This document shows, piece by piece, positions 8,807 to 17,450 of a stretch of DNA of 64,000 nucleotides (positions are counted from its first letter, which is position 1; each line of letters starts with the position of its first letter). The stretch is from Alphaproteobacteria bacterium (GTDB lineage: Bacteria; Pseudomonadota; Alphaproteobacteria; SMXS01): the NCBI GenBank assembly GCA_028284945.1, contig JANQQJ010000005.1, positions 62,001-126,000 on the forward strand, given 5' to 3'. Both the position numbers and the translations under genes were made by a program. The notes beneath the pieces were generated by a model. The model searched no databases. It had not been told where the DNA came from and saw only the letters and a list, made by a program, of their open reading frames with translations.

Positions 8807-9938
8807 ATGAAAGCGGAAGTGCAGGCGCAGGCAGACTCCATTCAGCAGTCACTGGAACTGCTAAGGAGGTCTCTTTGACTGGGATACCGCCGTTGTCCGT
8901 CTCGATGAGCTTAATGACCGGGTAGAAGACCCCACACTTTGGGATGACCCCGCTGAAGCGCGCCGCATCATGCGCGAACGCACGCGCTTGGATGAATCCG
9001 TGTCCGCGTGCCGCGATATTGAACAGTCCCTTGCTGACAACATTGAGTTGGTCGAACTTGCTGAGGCAGAAGGTGATGAGGAGGTCATCGCAGAAGCGGA
9101 ACACGCCATTGCCGAACTCGCTGCCGAGGCCGAGACCAAACGAGTGGCGGCGCTGCTCTCGGGCGAGGCCGACGGCAATGACACATTTGTTGAAATCCAC
9201 TCTGGCGCCGGCGGCACCGAAAGCCAGGACTGGACCAGCATGCTCGCGCGGATGTACACCCGCTGGGCCGAGCAGCATGGCTATAAGGCCGAAGTCGTTG
9301 AAGAGAGCCCCGGGGAAGAGGCCGGCCTGAAGTCGGCTACGCTTTTGATGAAGGGCGAAAACGCCTATGGCTGGCTGAAGACCGAAAGCGGCGTTCACCG
9401 GCTGGTGCGAATTTCACCCTTCGATTCTAATGCGCGGCGGCATACGAGTTTTGCCAGTGTCGGCGTCTATCCGGTGATCGACGATACGATTGAGGTGGAG
9501 ATCGAGGACAAGGACCTGCGGGTTGATACCTATAGGGCGTCAGGGGCAGGGGGGCAGCACGTCAACACCACCGACAGCGCCGTTCGGATCACCCATATCC
9601 CGACCGGGATTGTCGTGCAGTGCCAGAACGAACGCTCGCAGCACAAGAACCGCGCCACGGCGATGAAAATGCTGAAAAGCCGCCTCTATGAAGCCGAACT
9701 GCGCGCGCGTGAGGAAAAGGCCCAAGCTGAAGCCGCTGCCAAGACGGATATTGGATGGGGCCACCAGATCCGCTCCTACGTGCTGCAGCCCTACCAAATG
9801 GTCAAGGACTTGCGGACCGGTGTCGAAACCTCGCAGCCGCAGGCCGTGCTGGACGGGGGATTGGACGACTTTATTGCGGCTGCGCTCGCCGCCAAGGCTG
9901 ACGGCAAGCTCTCGGAAACCGTAGAAGACTTGGATTAG
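8807..9938 (+). CDS. prfB: Peptide chain release factor 2, made by programmed +1 frameshift
   Basis: RF2 terminates translation at UGA and UAA. The reading frame is split: 23 codons from the ATG at 8807 reach an in-frame TGA (8876-8878), and the remaining 353 codons continue in the +1 frame from 8877 to 9938, giving about 376 residues. The N-terminal part ([20 protein letters not shown]) joins smoothly to the DWDTAVVRL sequence typical of RF2. The peptide anticodon-like motif SPF (in [11 protein letters not shown]) identifies RF2 rather than RF1, and the catalytic GGQ motif is in [12 protein letters not shown]. The stop overlaps the stop of the convergent bactofilin gene. The frameshift is the classic autoregulatory device, so this is a functional gene and not a pseudogene. 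Confidence 0.97.
8864..8879 (+). promoter_or_regulatory. prfB programmed frameshift signal
   Basis: AGGAGG (8864-8869), three bases, then the slippery CTT TGA C (8873-8879). The internal Shine-Dalgarno sits at the same short distance from the slip site as in the Escherichia coli prfB element. When RF2 is scarce the ribosome pauses at UGA and the peptidyl-tRNA on CUU slips +1 onto UUU, so RF2 controls its own synthesis. This mechanism is established knowledge for prfB. Confidence 0.97.
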
Positions 9939-10429
9939 CCGGCTGAGGCGGCTTTCGGTGCTGACGAGCCTGTTCCGCCAGCAGGCGCGGCTGCAGCAGC
10001 AGGTTTCGGCGTCGCGGGCGCAGCTTCACGGGCATTGTCGACGCGGACAAATTTACCCTCGATATGCGCACCCGACTCGATCGAAATGTCTTCATGCCAG
10101 ACATCGCCGGTGACCCGCGCGGACTTCTCAAGGCGCACTTTTTTGGCCCGTATGGTCCCAGAGAGCTGGCCGTGGACGACAACGGTATCAGCGGTAACAC
10201 CGCCCTTGACCGCCGCGCTTTGACCGATAATCAGGGAGCCGCAATTCAGGTCACCTTCGATCTTGCCATCGAACTGGACCTCACCGGTCGTCTGCAGGTT
10301 ACCTTTTAGCTCTACGTCGCCTCCGATGATGGACGGGGCGCCGGACGTGGTTTGTGGAGGTGTACTGGGCACGGGGCTTTCTTCCTTTTCCTTGCTCTGC
10401 TTCGATTCAGAATCAGATTGCCTGAACAT
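9935..10429 (-). CDS. Bactofilin (polymer-forming cytoskeletal protein)
   Basis: Bactofilin of 164 residues that forms nucleotide-independent filaments at the membrane and localises cell-wall enzymes. The N-terminus is hydrophilic and disordered (about 1-32), followed by the right-handed beta-helical bactofilin core (about 33-130) with the repeating pattern G(D/K)(V/L)xxxGxLxxx, then a disordered Ala/Pro-rich tail. It has no membrane segment. The start overlaps the 3' end of the upstream M23 peptidase gene by 17 nt, so the two are almost certainly co-translated. Bactofilin-M23 pairing is known from stalked and budding alphaproteobacteria, where the filament guides the peptidase; the same partnership is inferred here. 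Confidence 0.92.
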   Translation of the reverse strand: MFRQSDSESKQSKEKEESPVPSTPPQTTSGAPSIIGGDVELKGNLQTTGEVQFDGKIEGDLNCGSLIIGQSAAVKGGVTADTVVVHGQLSGTIRAKKVRLEKSARVTGDVWHEDISIESGAHIEGKFVRVDNAREAAPATPKPAAAAAPAGGTGSSAPKAASAG

Positions 10430-11669
10430 GTTTTGCAGCCTCGAAGAAGTTAATCGGGTTCAGCGGGGCCCCGTCGAACCTAATTTCGTAGTGTAAATGC
10501 GTTCCGGTACTGCGCCCGGAACTCCCCATGAGCCCAATCTTATCACCAGTCTGGACGACCTGGCCTTCCTTGACAAGAAACTCCCGCAAATGGCCATAGC
10601 GGGTGACAAATCCGTTTCCGTGATCGACTTCAATCAGGCGGCCATAGGGACCGGACCACCCGACGCTGGTAACCGTGCCTGCGGCCCCTGCGCGAACCGG
10701 CGCTTTCCAACCGCCACCCAGGTCAACCCCATGATGCGCTGACCACTTATTGGTGAAGGGGTCTTTCCGACCGCCAAAATGGCTGGAGACGTAGTAGGAA
10801 TCGACGGGTACCAGCAGCGGCATGCTAATGAACAGTTGCTCCAGCGTTTCCAGGCGTTCGACTTTTGCTGACAGAACATTGAGCGCGTCAACGCTGTCAG
10901 ATAACTCGTCGATGGGAACCATCGGTCCGCCCTGATTGGATGTGTCGTTTTGTTGGTCACCAAGGACGTCGGCGACGTCAAGGCCGGTTACTTCCAATGC
11001 GTTTTCAAGTTGGGCGATGGTCTGTTCCACCTGCCTGTGGAACCGGCCGAGCAATTCAAGTTGGATTTCCTCCAGCGCGCCCAGTTCGTCAGCGAGCGGG
11101 TCATGGCCTTCTGGCGCCGTGTCATCAGGCTTGGCTTCAACCGCGTCTGAGGTTGGCTCCAGGGCTTCTGCTGGTGCAGTCTCCAGATCGCTTTCCGGAC
11201 CACCGACAGGAAGGGGGCCTTCGCCTTCAGGCGCGGCAGTTTCCGCCGTCTCCGTCGCGGGCGTAATCTGATCCTCAAGGCTACCGAACATCACGTCCGA
11301 CCGGTCGAGCATCTGGTCGAGAACGGCCTGGCGTTCCTGCAGCGTCTCTGCGCGTTCGATCAGATCGTCCTGAAGCCGGACAAGCTGACTGTGCAGATCT
11401 GACCGAATATCCCGAAGATCGGCAATCTGCTTTTCCTTGTGCTCAATGATCTCATTGCCAAAAATCAGGCTCGCCGAGGCGATACCGACCCAGAGCATGG
11501 CGCCAAACGCAATCGAGATAGACATGAACTGAAAGCGTGGAGATAACGCCACAAAACGCACCGTTCCGCGAGAGCGGAAGTAGACCTGCCGCTCGGGGAA
11601 ATGATGGTCGTAGAACTCAATCAGACGGTCCCGGATTCGCTTCCAGGTCGTTTTGACACGTAACGTCAA
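10413..11669 (-). CDS. M23 family peptidase, membrane-anchored with coiled coil
   Basis: Peptidoglycan DD-endopeptidase-like protein of 418 residues. A cytoplasmic N-terminus (about 1-45) is followed by one transmembrane helix (about 50-72), a coiled coil (about 78-125), a long acidic Pro/Glu-rich linker, a second helical region, and a C-terminal LytM/M23 domain (about 295-405). The zinc motifs are present: His/Asp in HHGVDLGGG and HxH in GTHLHYEIRF, with the preceding His in HFGGRKDP, so the domain is likely active rather than a degenerate activator. The start is TTG with a weak ribosome binding site, so the N-terminus is uncertain. The downstream bactofilin gene overlaps it, and together they point to local control of wall remodelling. 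Confidence 0.88.
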   Translation of the reverse strand: MTLRVKTTWKRIRDRLIEFYDHHFPERQVYFRSRGTVRFVALSPRFQFMSISIAFGAMLWVGIASASLIFGNEIIEHKEKQIADLRDIRSDLHSQLVRLQDDLIERAETLQERQAVLDQMLDRSDVMFGSLEDQITPATETAETAAPEGEGPLPVGGPESDLETAPAEALEPTSDAVEAKPDDTAPEGHDPLADELGALEEIQLELLGRFHRQVEQTIAQLENALEVTGLDVADVLGDQQNDTSNQGGPMVPIDELSDSVDALNVLSAKVERLETLEQLFISMPLLVPVDSYYVSSHFGGRKDPFTNKWSAHHGVDLGGGWKAPVRAGAAGTVTSVGWSGPYGRLIEVDHGNGFVTRYGHLREFLVKEGQVVQTGDKIGLMGSSGRSTGTHLHYEIRFDGAPLNPINFFEAAKHVQAI

Positions 11670-11759
11670 GCTGTAACTCTCAGTCTGTGGGCCGGATTGG
11701 ATGGCGCGTTGGTATCAGAGTTCGTTGCAAGAATCGAGTATTTCTGCGCTTCTGAAGCT

Positions 11760-12563
11760 CTAATTTGCCAATTTTTCGTAATAGTTGGGGGTTAAGCCTG
11801 CCTTAATTCGCGCATCTGCATTGAATGGTGGCTTCAACTGCCCGCGAAAGTAGATCGGAACAAGCCGGCGCCAAGCGTCCAGAGAATCGATGCCGTCGCG
11901 CTGACAAACAAAGTCAAACCAGCGCTTGCCGATAGCGACATGACCAATTTCGTCCCTATAGATCGTCTCCAGAACTTCAGCGCTTCGGGTGTCACCGGCC
12001 GACCGCAAGCGGTTGATCATGGCCGGCGTCACATCGAGGCCACGGGCTTCCAGCACCAGGGGGACAACCGCCAGTCTGCCCGGTAGGTCATCCGCAGTTG
12101 CCTCGGCCGCTTGCCAGAGACCGTCATGGGCAGGCAGATCGCCATAGCTGGCGCCGAGTTCAGTAAGCCTATCCCGAACCATTTCGAAATGTTTGGCTTC
12201 TTCTGCGGCAACCGATACCCAGTCGTCATAGAAAGCGCGAGGCAGTTGTTGGTGTGTAAAGCGCGCGATCAAATCCCAGGCGAGATCGATGGCGTTGAGT
12301 TCGATATGGGCAATGGCGTGCAGCAGCGCGACTTTTGAGCTGGTCTCGCCCGCCGCACGGCGTTTCGGCATGCGATTGGGGGGCAGCAACTCGGGCCGGG
12401 CGGGTCTTGCCGGGCGGTCAGGGACCGTCGCATCGCCAATGGTGGTGAGGTCATTGGCCTGCCATTGGTCAGAGACCGATCGCGACAGCCTTGCCTTTTC
12501 AGACGGGTCGGGCGCTGACAGGACCGCACAGGCGCCGTCCGAGAGACTGTTGAAGTCAGGCAT
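11760..12563 (-). CDS. DUF455 family ferritin-like protein
   Basis: Protein of 267 residues resembling the DUF455 family, a ferritin-like four-helix fold predicted to bind a di-iron centre. Supporting motifs are HAIAHIELNAIDLAWD, EEAKHFEMVRDRL and YRDEIGHVAIGKRWF, which supply the paired Glu and ExxH ligands of a carboxylate-bridged site. The biochemical role of the family is not established to my knowledge. The start chosen is ATG at 12563 (MPDFNSL), which overlaps the stop of the upstream MmgE/PrpD gene by 8 nt; an in-frame upstream start at 12608 would lie deep inside that gene. It is the last gene of the glnE - bcp - MmgE/PrpD operon. Confidence 0.82.
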   Translation of the reverse strand: MPDFNSLSDGACAVLSAPDPSEKARLSRSVSDQWQANDLTTIGDATVPDRPARPARPELLPPNRMPKRRAAGETSSKVALLHAIAHIELNAIDLAWDLIARFTHQQLPRAFYDDWVSVAAEEAKHFEMVRDRLTELGASYGDLPAHDGLWQAAEATADDLPGRLAVVPLVLEARGLDVTPAMINRLRSAGDTRSAEVLETIYRDEIGHVAIGKRWFDFVCQRDGIDSLDAWRRLVPIYFRGQLKPPFNADARIKAGLTPNYYEKLAN

Positions 12564-13860
12564 TGAACAAGGGAAGGGGAAGGTCCGGTAGCCGTCCGCC
12601 CTGGGCAAGCTCTAGGATGGGTTCGATGAGCGCGGACGGCCTCTCGATGCCGCCGTGCTGCATCAGCATGGTCGCCTTGACGATGACTTCATCACGGGAA
12701 AGCGCGGCCTGCGGATCACCTTTTGCAAAGGTCCGCCGGGCCATCGCAGACTCGCCCTCATGAGGCACCACCGTCACCGATGCGCCCCAGGTGTTGGGGT
12801 ATCCTTCCTCGTAGTGGTCGCCAACCGAGAGGTGAACCTTGTCGGTCAGCAATGACAGGGCGCGCCGGCTGGCCTCCGAGAATGATTCAAAATCGACTTG
12901 CGGGAACATTAAAGCCGCTGCGGTGCAGTGCTGCAGGGAGAACTTCGTATCGTACTCGGATTGCGGGTTGGGGCGATCGCAGATCGCCAGGGCAGCGCCA
13001 TAGGTGGCCACCTCGATCCGATCAACCTGGTCCGGGTCGAATGACGCTTGCAGGTCCTGGGCTGCATCGATGGCCGGATGAGTGTGGCGGCAACTGGGCC
13101 AGGGCTTCAGCGATGTCTGATGAACATGCCAGTCGCCCGCGGCGTTTTCCAAAAGGCCTTCCGGTGAGGCATCGGGGCACATGACTTTGTAGAAACCCTT
13201 TGGCCCCTCCAGGATGCTGGCCGAACCGGTAAATCCATGCGACGCCAATTGCGCAGCCATCAGACCGGACTCTGCCGCACGACCGGCATGAAGGTGCTTG
13301 CTCATGGCGCCCGCGTCCAGGAACTCCCACAGGCCCGATGACTGCGTGCCCGCATTACCGAGCGCATTAACGAGTGCTGCGCGTGAGAGCCCCATCACCG
13401 ACCCGACCGCCATGGCCGAGCCAAACGGTCCACATGTCGCGGTGTTGTGCCAATGCTCGTAGTGTTTTGGCCCGACTGTCGCGCCGATCCTGCAAACCGC
13501 TTCGAACCCTTTGATGACGGATGTCAGAAATTCAGGCCCGCCGACCTGATCCTTTGCGGCCTGGCTCCATGCGGCAGGGATCACAACGCAGCCCGGATGG
13601 GTGACCGACGTTCTATGCAGGTCATCCATTTCGAGCGTATGGGCAAACGCGCCCAAGAGAAAAGCCTGCCGTCCCGCATCGCCGCTGGATTGCGCGCTCC
13701 AGGCGCTGATCATCTTCGCCGGCTCTGTCCCGCAGGCGCCGACTGCATTGGCGATCAGGTCCAACACCAACAGCGCCGCGGCATCCAAGTCGGTCTGCGC
13801 CACAGGCTTGTCCTCAATCAGGTCGACAAGTCTAGCGGTGAGGGACGGAGGCGACGTCAT
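12556..13860 (-). CDS. MmgE/PrpD family protein
   Basis: About 434 residues of the MmgE/PrpD superfamily, which includes 2-methylcitrate dehydratase and cis-aconitate decarboxylase. Family features seen are the N-terminal helical domain (LVLDLIANAVGACG), AFLLGAFAHTLEMDDLHRTSVTHPGCVVIPAA, the glycine-rich GAMSKHLHAGRAAESGLMAAQLA segment, and KPWPSCRHTHPAIDAA. No prpB or prpC is adjacent, so methylcitrate-cycle assignment is not supported and the substrate is unknown. An in-frame TTG at 13866 overlaps the bcp stop; the ATG at 13860 is preferred. It lies immediately downstream of bcp and overlaps the DUF455 gene, so it belongs to the glnE operon. Confidence 0.85.
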   Translation of the reverse strand: MTSPPSLTARLVDLIEDKPVAQTDLDAAALLVLDLIANAVGACGTEPAKMISAWSAQSSGDAGRQAFLLGAFAHTLEMDDLHRTSVTHPGCVVIPAAWSQAAKDQVGGPEFLTSVIKGFEAVCRIGATVGPKHYEHWHNTATCGPFGSAMAVGSVMGLSRAALVNALGNAGTQSSGLWEFLDAGAMSKHLHAGRAAESGLMAAQLASHGFTGSASILEGPKGFYKVMCPDASPEGLLENAAGDWHVHQTSLKPWPSCRHTHPAIDAAQDLQASFDPDQVDRIEVATYGAALAICDRPNPQSEYDTKFSLQHCTAAALMFPQVDFESFSEASRRALSLLTDKVHLSVGDHYEEGYPNTWGASVTVVPHEGESAMARRTFAKGDPQAALSRDEVIVKATMLMQHGGIERPSALIEPILELAQGGRLPDLPLPLFNA

Positions 13861-13862
13861 GG

Positions 13863-14333
13863 TCAAAGAGCCTTGGCTGCCTCGAGTACGGCCTCAACGT
13901 GGTCTTTGACCTTCACCTTGCGCCAGATTTCACGGATGACACCCTTCTCATCAATCAGGAAGGTTGAACGTACGATTCCCATATAGGTTTTTCCGTACAT
14001 TTTCTTTTCCTGCCAGACACCATAGGCCTCGGTCACGGCACCCTCTTCATCCGAACCGAGGGCGATACCCAGATCGTGCTTAGCGATGAATTTGTCATGC
14101 TTGGCAACCGTATCTCGTGAAACCCCGACAATGGTGGCCCCAATCGCATCGAATTCAGCCTTGTGTTCGGTAAAGGCGATGGCCTGTTTGGTACAGCCTG
14201 AGGTGTCGTCCTTCGGATAGAAATAGAGAACGATTTTCTGCCCTTTTAGATCCTTGAGAGAGATTGTGCCATCGCCATCGCGCGGCATGGAAAATGCGGG
14301 GGCCTTGTCGCCCGGTTCGAGTTCTTTGGCCAT
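13863..14333 (-). CDS. bcp: Thioredoxin-dependent thiol peroxidase, PrxQ/Bcp type, one cysteine only
   Basis: Peroxiredoxin Q of 156 residues that reduces hydroperoxides in the cytoplasm. The peroxidatic Cys47 is in DDTSGCTKQAIAF and the conserved Arg is in GIVRSTFLIDEKG. In the usual Bcp motif (TPGCTxEAC) a resolving cysteine follows five residues later; here that position is Ile52, and no other cysteine exists in the protein. It should therefore work as a 1-Cys enzyme, resolved by an external thiol. It begins 3 bp after the glnE stop codon, an arrangement seen in other alphaproteobacteria, and is followed directly by the MmgE/PrpD gene. Confidence 0.93.
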   Translation of the reverse strand: MAKELEPGDKAPAFSMPRDGDGTISLKDLKGQKIVLYFYPKDDTSGCTKQAIAFTEHKAEFDAIGATIVGVSRDTVAKHDKFIAKHDLGIALGSDEEGAVTEAYGVWQEKKMYGKTYMGIVRSTFLIDEKGVIREIWRKVKVKDHVEAVLEAAKAL

Positions 14334-14335
14334 GG

Positions 14336-17300
14336 TTACTCCTGTTCAATCTTTAACGCTGACGACGGTTCCGCGATCATCTGATGATAGATGTCGGCAA
14401 CCTTCTTTTCTGTACCCAATAGAGCAGATTCCAGATCAGCGAAACTGTCATAGCCGGCAGACTTGGCAAATGCCGAACGTAGCGCGGGCGAGGTATGACG
14501 TTCCGGATCGAAATCGCCACCCAGGCACTGCCGCGACACGCCGCGCACCGCATCCAGAACCGCGATTGATTGCAGCAGAGAATCAGCCAGAGGTGCTTCC
14601 ATCACCCCGGTTGCCTTCAGGTTATCGATTGCTGTTTCGGTTTTTGAACTGAAAATGTCCGGATGGGCATGGCCGTGCTTGAGTTGCAGATATTGCGCCA
14701 TGAACTCCGCATCCAGCAGGCCGCCGGAAACATGTTTCACGCTCCAGGGACTCTTGGTGCCAAATTCCTCGGCCATTCGGCGGCGCATGTCTGCAACGGT
14801 GTGTAGCAGCGCATCGGGATCGCGTTCTCGCGACAACGCATCGATTATGACGCTGTTGACTTTGGCCTGGACACCGGCAGAGCCAGCGACCGAGCGGGCG
14901 CGGGTTAGCGCCATGTGTTCCCAGGTCCAGGCGTCGCGATCCTGATAGGCAGCAAATGCCTCCACAGAAACAGCGACAGGGCCAGCATTGCCGGAAGGCC
15001 TGAGCCGCATATCCACTTCATAAAGCCGGCCTTCGCCGGTCAAAGAGGACAGGGCGTTGATTAGGCGCTGCGACAGCCGGGCGAAATATTGCGGTGCGGG
15101 TAGGGGACGTACTCCGTCGGATTGCGCCTCGATGGATGGGGCGTCATAGATGAAGATCATATCCAAGTCCGAGGTGAAGGTGGTCTCGAAACCCCCGAAG
15201 GACCCCATGGCGACAACCGCCAAACCGCAGTCCGAAATGCGGCCATGGCGACGGGCAAACTCATCCTCAACGGCGGGGAGCAGCCCTCTGACGATTGTTT
15301 CGGCCAATCTCGTATGGGCTTCTGCCGCGTCTCTCGCATCAATGACCCGTTGAAGGAGCTGGACGCCGATCTGGAACTTGCGTTCATTGGCCCATCGCCG
15401 CGACAGATCCATGACGTCCTGGAAATCACGTGCCTCTGCCAGCGCTTGCGAAAGATCGTCGGTCAGCGCGTTATCATCGGGAAACTCCGCAATGAATTCG
15501 GGACTTAGGACCGCATCAAGCAGCAAGTGATTGCGCCCCAGAAAATCAGCCAGGGCAGGGGCCGTCCCCAGAACATTGGCCAACAGGTCAAGCAAGTTCG
15601 GATTGGCCTGAAACAGCGTGAGGATCTGAACGCCGGACGGTAAATGGCCGAGAAATTCGTTAAACCGCGACAGCGCCCGGTCTGGCTCGGCAGTGCCGCC
15701 AAATGCTTCAAGAATTGTAGGCGTCAGCAATTTCAACAGCGCCCGGGCGCGCTCAGTCCGGAACGCACGGTAACGGCCGGTCTCCCAGGACCGGAACGTC
15801 GTCGCGACACCTTCAGGGTCAGTAAACCCGATCGCCTCGATATCGTCGTAAAGCGCTGATGCGTCACTTTCGCTGACATAAAGGCGTTCCCAGCGCTTTT
15901 CCGGTTCGGTCCCGGCCGAGTGCGTATCTTCGAACAAGTCATCATAAAGTTCACGAACCCGCGTCAGATGCCGCAACAGATCGGTTTCAAACCGGGTCGA
16001 GTCGGCATAACCCATAAACGTTGCGATCGCGCGCACGCCGTCGTCGCTTTCCGGCATGGTCTGGGTCTGTTCGTCATGCACCATCTGCAAGCGGTGTTCC
16101 AGGGTGCGCAGAAAACGATAGGCGGCGGCCAGGTCGTCCGCCTCTTGTTGCTCTATCGAACCGTTCGCGGCCAGAACGGACAGGCAGTCCATGGTACAGG
16201 GGGTCTGCAGTTCGGTGTCCCGCCCGCCGCTGATAAGCTGCTGTGCCTGAACGAAAAATTCGATCTCCCGGATTCCGCCAGCCCCCAGTTTTACATTGTG
16301 GCCGGCGACAGCGATGTCGCCATGCTGGTGATGCGCGTGGATCCGGTCCTTCATCCCGTAGATGTCTTCCAGAGCGGCATAGTCCAGGTGGCGGCGCCAA
16401 ACAAACCCCTGAATTCGATCCAGAAAGTCACGACCGGCATCGAGATCACCAGCGATCGGGCGCGCCTTGATCATGGCTGCGCGTTCCCAGTTGAGCCCCA
16501 TGCTTTGGTAGTAGATTTCCGCTGCATCGACGGAAAGCGCGACCGCCGTTGCACCGGCATCAGGGCGCAGCCGCAGGTCCGTACGGAAGACATAGCCGTG
16601 TTCGGTGCGCTCCTGCAGAACCTTGACCAGATCACGGGTGATCCGGATGAAACAGTCCTGCACGTCACGCCGTCCCCGGTAGTCAGCGACTTCTGGGTCA
16701 AAAAGGGCGATTAGATCGATATCGCTGGAATAGTTGAGTTCACAAGCACCGAGTTTACCCATCGCGAGCAGGAAATATCCGGCATTTCGAGCAACCTCTG
16801 GTGTTGCTGGTGACCCTTCCGGCACCGTCCAGGCCAGGTCACCTTTGATCATCCTGGCACGCACCAAATGCGCAACCGCGTAATCTATGGCGACAGCGGC
16901 AAAGCGGCTTAACGCGTCGGTGACCTGTTCGAGCGTCCAGCTTCCTGTCAGATCGGCAAGGGCGGTCAGCAGTGCGACACGTCTTTTGGCGATCCGCAGG
17001 TCGCGCATAAGTTCGGACTGGGTTTCCAGCTTCGGCAGTTCCTCTGCCAAGGTCGCCAGCAGGTCGTCAAAATACAGGTCGGGACCCACCCGCAGCATTT
17101 GCTGCAATAGATCCGGTTCCTTGAACAGACTGACGCATAAAAACGGACTGTTGCCGAAGACACAGAGCAACAGCTCCTTAACCCCTGGTTCTTGTTGAAG
17201 TTCACTCAACCCGCTGACTTCGGGCACAATCTCATCAGCCCATTCAGCAAGTTTTGAGGCGGCGGCATTTTCGTCAAATGGCCGAGGAATCTTGTCCGGA

Positions 17301-17362
17301 TCGAGCTGCATCGCTAAGTCTTGCATAAGACGACGCCCAAATTGGTCAACGCGCGACGACAC
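14336..17362 (-). CDS. glnE: Bifunctional glutamine synthetase adenylyltransferase/adenylyl-removing enzyme
   Basis: GlnE of 1008 residues that adenylylates and deadenylylates glutamine synthetase in response to nitrogen status. Both nucleotidyltransferase domains are present, each followed by a helical region: the first with LGACELNYSSDIDLIALFD near residue 210, the second with GGFETTFTSDLDMIFIYD near residue 720. Each keeps the DxD metal motif, so both activities should be retained. The start is GTG at 17362; only 88 bp separate it from the divergent AsmA-like gene. It is the first gene of a four-gene minus-strand operon with bcp, MmgE/PrpD and DUF455. Confidence 0.95.
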   Translation of the reverse strand: MSSRVDQFGRRLMQDLAMQLDPDKIPRPFDENAAASKLAEWADEIVPEVSGLSELQQEPGVKELLLCVFGNSPFLCVSLFKEPDLLQQMLRVGPDLYFDDLLATLAEELPKLETQSELMRDLRIAKRRVALLTALADLTGSWTLEQVTDALSRFAAVAIDYAVAHLVRARMIKGDLAWTVPEGSPATPEVARNAGYFLLAMGKLGACELNYSSDIDLIALFDPEVADYRGRRDVQDCFIRITRDLVKVLQERTEHGYVFRTDLRLRPDAGATAVALSVDAAEIYYQSMGLNWERAAMIKARPIAGDLDAGRDFLDRIQGFVWRRHLDYAALEDIYGMKDRIHAHHQHGDIAVAGHNVKLGAGGIREIEFFVQAQQLISGGRDTELQTPCTMDCLSVLAANGSIEQQEADDLAAAYRFLRTLEHRLQMVHDEQTQTMPESDDGVRAIATFMGYADSTRFETDLLRHLTRVRELYDDLFEDTHSAGTEPEKRWERLYVSESDASALYDDIEAIGFTDPEGVATTFRSWETGRYRAFRTERARALLKLLTPTILEAFGGTAEPDRALSRFNEFLGHLPSGVQILTLFQANPNLLDLLANVLGTAPALADFLGRNHLLLDAVLSPEFIAEFPDDNALTDDLSQALAEARDFQDVMDLSRRWANERKFQIGVQLLQRVIDARDAAEAHTRLAETIVRGLLPAVEDEFARRHGRISDCGLAVVAMGSFGGFETTFTSDLDMIFIYDAPSIEAQSDGVRPLPAPQYFARLSQRLINALSSLTGEGRLYEVDMRLRPSGNAGPVAVSVEAFAAYQDRDAWTWEHMALTRARSVAGSAGVQAKVNSVIIDALSRERDPDALLHTVADMRRRMAEEFGTKSPWSVKHVSGGLLDAEFMAQYLQLKHGHAHPDIFSSKTETAIDNLKATGVMEAPLADSLLQSIAVLDAVRGVSRQCLGGDFDPERHTSPALRSAFAKSAGYDSFADLESALLGTEKKVADIYHQMIAEPSSALKIEQE

Positions 17363-17450
17363 TGATATGTCATCCGGCTTCGGTCAAGGCGGTGCTAGAC
17401 AGCCATGAAACGGCAACATAGACCTGACGGAGCCTCCCCTGAGACGATTT

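Noticed and set aside
8807-8970. In-frame TGA early in prfB as a sign of a pseudogene
   Set aside because: The AGGAGG-N3-CTT-TGA-C arrangement is the standard programmed frameshift of RF2 genes.
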